Assembly: GCF_028640845.1 (NCBI RefSeq)
Contig: NC_080546.1
Span: forward strand, 72,645,051-72,709,050
Direction of reading: 5' to 3'
DNA: 64,000 bases
DNA from: Ahaetulla prasina
Taxonomy: Eukaryota > Chordata > Lepidosauria > Squamata > Colubridae
Position numbers and translations under genes: made by a program. Under the pieces are notes generated by a model, which searched no databases, was not told the DNA's origin, and worked only from the letters and a program-made list of their open reading frames with translations. Shown here one piece after another: positions 34,248 through 45,700 of the stretch. Each line of letters opens with the position of its first letter. The stretch's first letter is position 1.

Positions 34248-34683
34248 ATTGGAAATATTCTGCATAGTCACTAATGAATTTAGCCTCCCATTCTCTTTTG
34301 GAGTTTATTGGCTAGAGATGGGGTTTGCAAACTTTCACTTTGACTGCCAAAACTTTCAGTCATCCCCACCCATCTTCCAGGAGATCTGACCATTCAAAAC
34401 TGTAACCCTTTCAGAACTAGTTTCAGATTTTGCTTTGAAAACCGGCAGCCAGATTATTCAGACAGACTGAAAGTTCTGACAGTGAACCACTATATACCAG
34501 CTTGTGTATCCAAAGCTGGATCTCTTTCAGAATTTGGTCCCATCCTGCCAGGAAAAATAATAGCTGTCTTCTCTAGGATAAGCAACAACATGGTCTGATG
34601 GGACTTAAGCACTATGTCTGCAAATGACACAACTTGATGATCTAAAGTTGGATTGTAGCCAGAATTCACTTTCCTTCTGTCTA
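34248..34683. other. Gene-free stretch
   Basis: Nothing recognised. Confidence 0.4.
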
Positions 34684-34691
34684 CTCTAGAC

Positions 34692-34836
34692 CAGGGGTCC
34701 CCAACCTTGGCAACTTTAAGACTTGTGGACTTCAACTCCCAGAATTCCTCAGCCAGCAAAGCTTAGCAAAGCTGGCTGAGGAATTCTGGGAGTTGAAGTC
34801 CACAAGTCTTAAAGTTGCCAAGATTGGAGAGCCCTG
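34692..34836. mobile_element. Palindromic hAT MITE, 145 bp
   Basis: Starts CAGGGGTCCCCAACCTTGG and ends CCAAGATTGGAGAGCCCTG. The arms are inverted copies around AGCAAAGCTTAGCAAAGCT. Flanks CTCTAGAC (34684-34691) and CTCTAAAC (34837-34844). Confidence 0.9.
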
Positions 34837-34844
34837 CTCTAAAC

Positions 34845-35504
34845 AGCCAACGGTTGTCTTGATGTAATTACTGAGGTACTTGAGTAGGTCTAAGGTTCAA
34901 TTCTACTTACACTCATTCTCTCTCAGCTGAACCTTCCTCAAAAGGTGGTTGTTCTGGGGATAAAATGAAGAAAAATTCCCATGTAATACCCTTTAACCTC
35001 GTGAAGAAAAGTAAATCTAACAAATAATATATAACAAATAATGTATAATATAAAGTAATTGAAAGAGAAAGCTAGCAAGTTTTGAAAAGAAAAATACTGT
35101 CCAGCCTAATTTTTATTATTATAATTTCACCATTTCTGCTTCTAAACATAGATGCTGTAATTTATTCAATCTGCTTATTTATTTATTGTATGGCAAATAC
35201 ATGGATTTATAGTAATTCAAATGTTGAATTACGCAGCCATTCAAGGACAGGGTGGTCTATGTTGAAAAAATCAGACAATCTGCTATCATGCATACATGAG
35301 TTATAGAGGGCTCAATTTCTATTGTTCTATATGTTCCTTTCTATTATCCTTTACTTTCAATAAATCTGTACCCTTAAAACAAACAGGAGTTAACGCTACA
35401 CGTGACATCAGAAGTGAGTTAATGTTAAGTTTAATTTAATGTTCAAATTATTGTTGAGGGCAATGGGATGGCTGTCATTCATTATATGTCTATTACTATT
35501 ACTA
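34845..35504. other. Gene-free stretch
   Basis: AT-rich; nothing recognised. Confidence 0.4.
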
Positions 35505-36273
35505 TTACTAAATCTGCACTATTATTAATCTTCTCATCGTTCCCATCACCCATCTCCTTCCACTTATGACTGAATGACTGTAACTGTGTTGTGTGTATCC
35601 TTATGATTTATATTGATATTGTTTCCTGATTACTTATTTGTACCCTATGACTATCATTAGAATAGAATTTTATAGAATTTTATTGGCCAAGTGTGATTGG
35701 ACACACAAGGAATTTGTCTTGGTGCATATGTTCTCAGTGTACATAAAAGAAAAGATACGTTCATCAAGGTACAACATTTACAACACAATTGATGGTCAAT
35801 ATATCAATATAAATCATAAGGATTGCCAGCAACAAGTTATAGTCATACAGTCATAAGTGGAAAGAGATTGGTGATGGGAACTATGAGAAGATTAATAGTA
35901 GTGCAGATTCAGTAAATAGTCTGACAGTGTTGAGGGAATTATTTGTTTAGCAGAGTGATGGCCTTCGGGGAAAAACTGTTCTTGTGTCTAGTTGTTCTGG
36001 TGTGCAGTGCTCTATAGCGTCGTTTTGAGGGTAGGAGTTGAAACAGTTTATGTCCAGGATGCGAGGGATCTGCAAATATTTTCATGGCCCTCTTCTTGAT
36101 TCGTGCAGTATACAGGTCCTCAATGGAAGTGTTGTAAGTGTTGTACCTCAGAATTCTTGATGAATGTATCTTTTCGTTTATGTACACTGAGAGCATATGC
36201 ACCAAGACAAATTCCTTGTGTGTCCAATCACACCTGGCCAATAAAAATTCTATTCTATTCTATTCTATTCTAT
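35505..36273 (+). mobile_element. CR1/L3-type LINE interrupted by an inverted L3 copy
   Basis: Plus-strand body 35505-35657 (CTGCACTATTATTAATCTTC to CCCTATGACTATCATT) resumes at about 36127 (AAGTGTTGTAAGTGTTGTAC) and ends in ATTCT units at 36248-36273. The stretch between is a minus-strand copy of the same family. Confidence 0.8.
35658..36126 (-). mobile_element. CR1/L3-type LINE 3' end nested in L3
   Basis: Starts with a short AGAATAGAATTTTATAG tail, then TATTGGCCAAGTGTGATTGG through GATGGCCTTCGGGGAAAAAC and AACAGTTTATGTCCAGGATG. Nearly identical to 15797-16235 over their shared length, so both are probably young. Confidence 0.8.
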
Positions 36274-36589
36274 GCTGCAAGATCTGGAAAAAAATAAATA
36301 AAAAAAATAAACAACATGAATATATAACGTAGACATAGAATTTACGTGCCATTCCTTTCAATGGCCGCATCAATCGAGTCTTTTCCTAAAGAGTAATTTT
36401 GCTCATTTGCTAAACAGACATGCTCGGGAGACATCCGCGATTTCTACCCCTTTTTCCAGCGGAAGAAATGAGCGACGCACAGCTAGATCCTCAGATTTAT
36501 TTTAATCTAGCAGGGTTTACAGAAGTGATTTCTATACGCCTCCCTCCGATTTAGGAAGAGGAATTAATCCAACGTATTTACTAAACTCG

Positions 36590-36754
36590 ATCCAATAAAG
36601 ACGCGGGGGGTCCTATTGGAACGGAACGGAGCAGCTGGGTGTCCGTCGATCCAGCCGGGAGGGTTAAAGTGTGGGACTCGCCTGGGTTCAGAAAAACACG
36701 TGGATGCCGGTTGCCCGTTAAAGAGTCGCGCCTGCTTTTCGCTTCGTGAATATG
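36590..36754 (+). promoter_or_regulatory. TMA16: TMA16 promoter and 5' leader
   Basis: A locally CpG-rich block upstream of the TMA16 ATG, with an inverted CCAAT-type CCTATTGG at about 36613, GGAACGGAACGG and ACGCGGGGGG. No clear TATA. The leader has a small upstream frame, ATG at 36704 followed by four codons and TAA (719-721), if transcription starts 5' of it. A pyrimidine-rich CGCCTGCTTTTCGCTTC just before the ATG would suit a translation-related housekeeping gene. Confidence 0.55.
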
Positions 36755-39700
36755 GTGAGTTATAGTGGGTGCACGTGGGGGATTCGGTGAAAAACCGACA
36801 AGAAGCTTTCCATAATTTATAGCCTTAGATTGTTTAATGTTGGGTGGGTGGGGTATTTTTTTCGAGTTGAGCTGAAAAAAGCGGTCATTTACTGCAGTGG
36901 ACTCGCCAACAGATACGGATGGCCTTTTAAGTCAGGGGTCTCCAACCTTGGCAACTTTACGACTTGTGGACTTCAACTCCCAGAATTCCTTAGCCAGCGC
37001 ATGCGCTGGCTAAGGAATTCTGGGAGTTGAAGTCCACAAGTAAAGTTGCCAAGGCTGGAGATCCCTGTTTTAAGAAACCACAAACTTTCTGCCGAAGCTT
37101 ATTTAGTTTTAAAATGCATTTGAATTGAAACTTATTTGTTTTTCACGTATTTCAAACATTGTGGGTTTTGGGGCGAACAAGATGCAATCTTACCGCTTGG
37201 CCATTAATTATTTACTTAATTTGAGAGTAAACATATTAGAGATTGCAGCTTAAATTCTATTTCAGGTCAGCCCGTGCAGTTGTTTCCTTTGTGGAGTGCC
37301 ATTTCTTTATCCCTTGATATTTAATGATAACATGAGACTACTGTGCAAGCTCATCATCTGTTTATGGGGTATTCTTTCATCAATATGCTGATGACAGTGT
37401 GCATATGGTGACATCAGTATGTTAGTGAAAATCTGCATATGGTGATATCATGCAAAGTCATGATTGGTTATATCTGACACAAATATGTAAGTGGTGTCAT
37501 TTTCTGGATGTACTCTCTGCTGATGTCTATAGCACTCAAATGCTGATCTGTATTGGAAAAGGCAGCTTTATAGAAAGGAGTATACCTGAACTGTCTGGGT
37601 GTTTGCAGTAGGGCATGGGGAAAAATAGTATATATGATTATTTAGCCCAGTGTCTTAGCTTCTGAACCATCGCACCACCATAATATTAAACAGTGATATT
37701 AAAAAATCTGATTTTTTACGCGTGAAATTTCATCAGCCTAAATTATATATTGGAAATATTGTAAATATTTGATTATTTTATTTTTCCTTCTGTGCATTTT
37801 TATCACTTCTTCAAGTATTCTTTTTGAGTTCTATGGTTAGAATGCATTCACCTTTCATTCTTTTTGTAGTTGGTGATTAAAGCTAAAATGCTTCCTAAAG
37901 CCACCTCTAAGTTGCCAATGAGAAAGACATACAAAAGCTGTAAAAAACGGATGGTAGTTTTATGGGCTTACAATAAAAGAATACATCAGTTGATTATGGG
38001 TATAGAGTCTGATAATAATTTAGGAAAAGTACTGATTTCTATAATTCTTTTTAGAAAGCCTCTTTTATTTTGAAAAGAAGTACAGAAATATATAAATAAG
38101 ATCCCTATAACAATCTTCTATAGCTAAGTGTTATGAATATATCGTGGATGTTGACTGTTGCTTGAAAGTTAAAATTATTTTTATTATGTTTCAGGTGATG
38201 GTAGTTGAAGTAGTTCCATTAAATGCTTTTATTATTTTGAATCATTATTTCAGCCCAAAACTGCCAAAGCAAAAGGAGGGGAACAGGAGAAGAAAGCCAT
38301 CCATCCTTACAGCAGAAAAGCGGCTCAACTTACAAAAGAAGCACACAAACAGGTTAAAAAGGAAAAGTAAGTTTTAACGTATTTTCTAATGTTGAGTGGT
38401 ATCTGGGATAATATTCTTGCTTTAGAAATATTGATGGCTCAGCGGTTAAAGATGCTAAGCTTATCAGCTAGAAAGCTGCCTCAGCTGCCGCCCATCAGTT
38501 TGAAAGCATTCAAATGCAAGTAGATAAACAGCTACCACTTCGGTAAGAAGGTAAGCCTGTTTCATATGCTTTGGCCACTTGACCATGTCATGCTGGCCAC
38601 TTGACCATGCAAGTATCTTTGGACAACATTGGCTCCCTTGGTTAACAAATTGAGATGAGCACTGCCCCCTGGAGTGGGAAACAACTGTCAGGGGAAACTT
38701 TTACCTTTATTTTACTAATCTGGCAACTTATTTAAAGATGTATTAAAAATGAGATAAACATATAAGCACAAATGATAGCAATGCATTACTGTCCAGTTCT
38801 AAGATCTTTCATCATTTGCAGTGATATTGAGCATGATTGATCTTACTACCGTGTTTCCCCCAAAATAAGACCCAGTCAGAGGCATGGGCTGGAAGGCAGA
38901 CAATCCCGATGGCCTATGCAAGCTGCAGGCAAGCCAAGAGACACAAAGACCAGCCTTCCCCATCTGCCCGTCCTTTCTGTCCCACCAACTCTTGGCTTTT
39001 CCGCAGCTCATACAGTGCCTCCAGATCGTCTGCCTTTCCCCCTGCACCTCTGCCTCCATCTGCTTCCTCTGCTGCCATGCAAAGATGAGCGTCTTGCAGC
39101 CACCCACCACTCTGGTCCAACTCTTGGCTTTCCCATGGCCTGCATGGTGCATCCAGGTCACATACTTCCAACACCTGTGCCTCTGCCTGCTGCTTTGACA
39201 GGTAATCAACTCACCTGCACTGCCTGCACTGTGGCTGCTGCTGGACATCATCAGCTTGCATGTGCTTGCTGCCTCCTGTGCTGGCCACACCCCTATCACT
39301 AGAACTTATTTTTGGGGTAGGCCTTATATTAGGCACACACTTAAAAATCAGGCTAGGACTTATTTTCAGGGTAGTCTTATTTTTGGGGAAACAGTAAAAA
39401 TGATCTATTTCTAAAATTCTTTCATTTTGATCATGTGACATGTCCAAAACTTGCATCGCGTATGTCCCTGGATTGCCTTGAATAACTGCCAAAAACTGAT
39501 CTTGCTCTGATCAATTAATTGGTGGAAACTAGATCATTGATTTTCAACTGCTACTAAAATTTTAAAACTGTAGTCTGTTAGCAAGGTCACTGATAGAAAT
39601 GCCGTTCTCCAGCATTCCTGATCAAGATCAGTGACAAGGAGAAGTTAACATGTGTGTTACCCCCCAGCCCAGGAATTTACAACTGAAATAGAATTCTTTA

Positions 39701-42700
39701 TAATATTGATGCAATTTCTGTGCAAATAATCCTTAGTATTAACAGTACAATGCAATACAATATTATAAAACCTTGACTTTGAAACCTACTTTTAGATTAT
39801 CTTTTTACCGGTGATTTAAACCATTTTGCTGTGGTGGTTTGGAAATAACCAAGGGACACGGTGGCTCTGGTTAAGACACTGAGCTTGTTGATTGAAAAGT
39901 CAGCAGTTCAGTGGTTCGAATCCCTAGTGTCACGTAACAGAGTGAGTTCCCGTTACTTGTCCCAGCTTCTGCCAACTTAGCAGTTCGAAAGCACGTAAAC
40001 AATGCAAGTAGAAAAATAGGGATCACCTTTGGTGGGAAGGTAACAGCGTTCTGTGTGCCTTTGGCGTTTAGTCATGCCGGCCACATGACCACGGAGACGC
40101 CTTCGGACAGCGCTGGCTCTTCGGTTTTGAAACTGAGATGAGCACCGCCTCTAGAATTGGGAACGACTAGCACATATGTTCAAGGGGAACTTTTACCTTT
40201 ACTTTTGGAGATAAAAGTGATAGCCACTATTATATGTTAAAATGTATTAGTATTAAACCTCTGGTTTATGATAGCATGAGATATTAGTGTCCTATAGGTT
40301 ATATTTGTCAGAGATTTTGGTGCAATATATTTAGAGGCAATATGTAGAAGTTAATCTTAAATAAATGCAGAGTGGGCTCCAGATTTTCTCCTTTTCTTCC
40401 AAAGCATTTGCTATGTCACCATGTCCTTTCTGTTCATTTAACATAAAAAAACCCTCAGTGGTATAATAAGAACACACTTCGTTCCTGGTGCTGTTTCATC
40501 TCAGTAAGAGATCTTGTAGACATTCAGGAGTTTTTTTCCCACCTTTTCTGAGAATTTCTAATGAGAAGAGGTTTTTAGCAAGTCACTGTATCTTCACACA
40601 GCAGATAGGAATGTGTTTTATTTTCATAATAAAATAATCTGGTCAGTATTCCTAAAATGTTCTCATGTTCATTAATCTACTAACTTTCTGATCTTGTCAG
40701 TTGTCTAATTCTATATAACTCTTAAATTTTGAGGCACAATTAATAAGTCATTTGCTCATTAGGTATTGGGAGTAATGTCATAGAAATATGCCAGTGTAAT
40801 ACAATTAGCATTATAACTAGATATAATATAATGTTTACCTTATTTATTTATGTTCTCTTTATCTAGGACATATGGAAAATAGATCATGCTTAAGTTATAT
40901 TTATATAGGAATATAGAGTATTTAAAGGGTTCATAAACTGGAATTCAACAATATTTCAGCAAGTCTCATCTTAATCACTTTATAACATGGTAAAATGTGA
41001 GTTAGTTGATTGCTTGGGGTGCTTTTCAGATGTGTTAATATCAGATATTGTAATCTCAGAGCTTTTGTGTGCAATAGGGAATAGCTAATGTTAAACAGAT
41101 ATGTATCTATATATAAATGTGAAAAACACTCAGCCAGAATCAGAAATCTCCAGAACTGTAAAGCCTACAAACTTGAAATTTGGCACATATGTTCCTCTTG
41201 GCTTCTAGGTGCTCACTAAGAAAGGATTTTTCGAATTGACCATCAGATCATTAGTATTTCTTATATCAATGATGGCTAACCTTTTTTCCCTCGGGTGCCA
41301 AAAGTGTGCTTGCGTGTGCGATATCACGTATGCACATGCCCACACCCATAATATAATGTCCCCCACACACACCCTGGCCCACTGCACATGCGCGCGCAAC
41401 CCCTGCTTCCCTGCGCAGGCATGGGCGACCCCTCCCCACGCTCCCCACCTCCTGCACATGTGCGCGCGACCACCCCCTCCATACCCCATTTTGGGCCTGG
41501 AAGGCCTCCCTAAAGCCTCTGTAGGCTTTTATGGAGCCTCCGGGAGAGTGAAAACAGCCTCCCCTGTCCCTCCGGAGGCCGAAAATGGCCCATTTCCGGA
41601 CTTCCGGTAAGGCCATTTTTCGACCTCCCAGAACCTCTGCATGAGCCCTGTACCTACCTGGCATCCAAAACGGGCTGCATGGAGACTCCTGGGAGAGGCA
41701 GTGCGGCATGGGTATGTGCATGTGTCTCTTGCATGCGCGGCAGAAACCCGAAAAGCAGCTAGTCTGCGGGAGGCATACATGCAGTGGAGTTGATCTAGGG
41801 CGACAGCTCATGTGCCCGCAGAAATGGCTCCATGTGCCACCTGTGGCCCGCGTGCCATAGGTTCGCCATCACAGTCTTATATTATTATTAACACATTCTG
41901 ATGCTAATTAGTTAGACGTTCTACTCCCCCTCCCAACCTGAAAATAACTGGAGAGAATGGGATAGGATAGGGGAGGCTTCTGTGGGGCATGGCTGAGGGA
42001 GAGAAGGGGAGAGGAGAGGCCAATCATAACTACTCATTAATTTTCAAGCTGTAAGTGTTGATTTATCAAGCCCGATCACATAGTTTCGTAGCGGAGCACG
42101 GGTATTCAGCTAGTTAAAGTATATATTGTAAATATGTCTAAACCACTTGCTTGCCGTTTAGGGATACGAATTCACTTGGTAAATTAAGTATTTTCTTTGC
42201 TAAACAGATTCCTTCTCTTTCAGAGCAAAATAGTAAATGAAAGGTAGTTTTTTAAAAAATAATTCTTGTATAGTTTCTTCAATTTACATACTTCGTTCAA
42301 TTGGCTATACATATTTTAAAAGTTAGATTGTGCTATTGTAACTACTAAATATGTCATGAGATTGCAACAGAATATAAAGTTATTAAATAAATACATTGTA
42401 GGTATTTTTTTTCTTCTTGCAGATTGAAAAATGAAAAGGCCTTTCGGCTCAGCATTGTGGGTAAGTGTAATTTATATTTTCAGATTTTATAAAATTAATC
42501 TTTGTTGCATATCTTTAAGTATTTACTTGGAAGAAGTTCTAGCCAGTGCTAATATGTTTTTTTAAAAATTTTTATATCAACTATGTACTCGGTTTAACAT
42601 TAGGTATCCTATGCTACGAGTACTTGGAATTTTGGAATACTGTTTCTTTTATACAGTTCTGATTTCATTAGTGTGCTATAACATTTGGAAGTTTTGCATA

Positions 42701-45700
42701 ATTCATTAACTTTAAACGAGAATTTTAAATAGTTTTTAACTTTAACTTAAGTATTAGCTTTTCATCTTTAAATATAAAGCATATATCTTTGAAATTGCAT
42801 GTGAAAAACTAAAGAAATTTTAACAAACATCAATGTAATCACTTTTGGAAACTGCTTTTTAACTGCTTTCTAGTCATTAGGGACCAATGCAATTACACAT
42901 CTTACAGCAATATACAATCCTTAGCAAAGGAAGTTTTAAATATAAATTTAAGACATATGCAGCAAAAGGGGATTAAAACATCAATTTTGGAAAATTACAA
43001 ATGGATTGAAGGTCCAGATGAACTTGAAATAGGATTTTCAAAATTAATTAAAGAATCCTTTCCACGGGGAAGTACTGTTGGTTTGAATTCTTAAAAAAAG
43101 AAACATGAAAGGATGTGACTTTGAAAGCTAAACACTAAAGGGAACCAGAAAGAACTAAATATTACATTAAATGAGAAGAACACATTTGATTTATTAATAA
43201 AAGACTATAAAAAAGTACTTTAACATTGGATGTGACGAAGGGTATTTTAAAACAATGGTCTCATAAGTGTCTGGCATTATAGATAGACTGTTTTTAAAAG
43301 AAGTTATGGAAGAGGAACAAGTTTTATTGGACAAGACAGATTGATTTAAAAGTGGATTTAAAAATGACAGGCTAAAAGAATCATGTGGAAAAAGTTGTTG
43401 CACTGGATATACAAATGAAACTGGCTGATACCTTAATAATTTAAAGGAGATAGATAAACAACAAACCAGAAGAGTGACCTGGATAACTTTTCCACATTTG
43501 ATCTAAAAAAAAAAGCCTTGTTAAAGTTGAACATGTGGACTAGTATGAGCTAAACATTTCAGCAGGATTCTGTTTTGCAAATCTGCCCAGTGTTTAGGCA
43601 ATTGTAGCAACATTTTTGTTGTCACTCAGTATTCAGTTAATTCTCTACTGATGGTGAAGAAATTGAAGCTGAAGCACTGAAATAAAGCAAGCCTTCAAAT
43701 CAATCATAAAATAATTACAGACAAGAAATGTGAGGGTTTTATAATGACCATCATAATCCCAGGCCTGAAATTAAAACTTGATCTCAATGCATTCAGCTAC
43801 AAGAGTTCTGAAAAGAAGAATGAGGGGGGGAAAATCCTAAAATAATAAGAGGAATATTCTTTACTGGTCCTGGCAAATGCTTTGAAGCTGTTTTGGGGCA
43901 AAATCCTGATTGAACTCCTGTCAAAACTTTTGTATCTTCTATATTTACTCTTATTTTGAATTTGTAAACAAATGGCATCTAAATTTTAAATTCAGAATTC
44001 TACAAATTCATATTTGCAGAAAGATGTGTTTAATTTTGTATCATGTAGAAGTTTTGCTTTACTTAGAAATTCATTGGAAAACATTGAACTAGGAGATTGC
44101 AAAAGTTTTACATATAACTGTGGTATATACTGTTTGCATGCACTCCTATTGTCCCATTTCTTTTGGGTTGTCTTTAATCCTAAAAAAGTATATGCCAAGC
44201 ATTTGAATTACCTGACTATCCCTGAATACAATTGTGTTTTTTTCTAGAATTAAATTCATTTCTTTACTCTCAGCCCATTCTATAAATTGATGCTTAAATT
44301 GCATAGAAAATATGGTTCATATGCTCTTTCCTGGTAATTGTTGTAGGGATGTGAGATCTAGATTAGTCCTTAATAAAATATCCTGGAAAAACGAATAAAT
44401 GATATATGACCTTTTGTTTGGCAGTAATATCAAAGGCCAAATTGAAACAGTTTTTAGACAATATAACCATGATCATATGAAAGGAAATTTCCAATGGTAG
44501 TAGACTTCGTTATTTTATGGGATTAATAATTTAGTGTTGTTTTACCTTTTTATTAACATTAGAAGCAAGCAAACATGAAAATAATAACTTCAAAGATGGA
44601 AGAGGAAATTATTAAACATTTTTGGTTTTCTTTACATTTTTATCAATTTTACAAATATCTTACTGTTTTGATATGTTCATTGTACATGTAGAAATATATA
44701 ACTGTATAATCTCCCATGTGAATTTGTGCCTACATTAAACATTAATGTAATGTGCCTACATTAAACAAAAAATCATAGATTTTTTCATACATATATATGA
44801 AAAATATATGTGGTATTTTTTTCATAGTTTAAATGTTTTTTTTTCTTTTTATATTTGTGATCAGAAGCTAAAAATAGATTTTTAATGCATTGGACTCATT
44901 AATGAATTGGAATAATTAACATTCCTGTCATATTTTTAAAAAATATTGAATATCACAATGAACTAAACTTTTCCTTTGATCCTTTTTTTCCTTTTTTTCA
45001 CTGTTTTTTTTTTGGTTTTTTTTTTGTTAGGTGAAAAATTGCTTTGGTTTCAATGTCACCTTGATCCTGACAAAATGGAATACACAAAAAAAGAAGCTTC
45101 TGAATTAGTAGAAAAGTAAGTTTACAGCAAGTGATCTAAGTCTTCTGTGTTTGGAACAAGAATGTTGAGTTGATGTTCATTATTTTACCTGCTTGGTATG
45201 ATTTTCAAAATCAAAACAATACCCTGTTCTGTGTGGTGCATTATGAACTTCTGTTAGTATCTGCCATCTTTAGTATTTATCCATGCAGTGTAATTTTAAC
45301 ATTTCATATATGTCAATTATCATATTATTAGAAACGGTTAAATTAACGATTCTAAACTAATTGTTTTTCTGGAATAATATACACCTGTTGTATACTATTT
45401 GTAGGCAATTATTGAGGACACTTTTAGTCTCAAATGTTTCTGGATTTAATAAATTAACAAACTTGTTTATTTTAAATATGAACTGAAATTAAAAAGCAAC
45501 TTTAGTTTGAAACGTGCACAAAGTAATTTGAGAGAATATATACATTCTGCTTTTTAAAAATCTTTTCCTGGCTAAAGAAAGCTATGCTATTCTTTTGTTG
45601 TCGGATTGCTTTTTAAAATCTGGAGGGTTGATGACATTAAGATAAAGAAGAACCTTGCCTCTTATATTTAGTTTAACATCAGTGTTTTTGTATATATTCT

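Noticed and set aside
38799..39302. 166-, 128- and 104-codon frames on both strands
   Set aside because: All lie in the filler of a TA-flanked MITE and overlap on both strands with no conserved motif.
39853..40205. Functional tRNA gene from A- and B-box-like sequences
   Set aside because: The head belongs to a SINE repeated several times in the window and cannot fold as a full tRNA cloverleaf by eye.
41209..41811. 133- and 181-codon open frames
   Set aside because: Opposite-strand frames in the GC-rich interior of a non-autonomous hAT; no transposase or domain motif.
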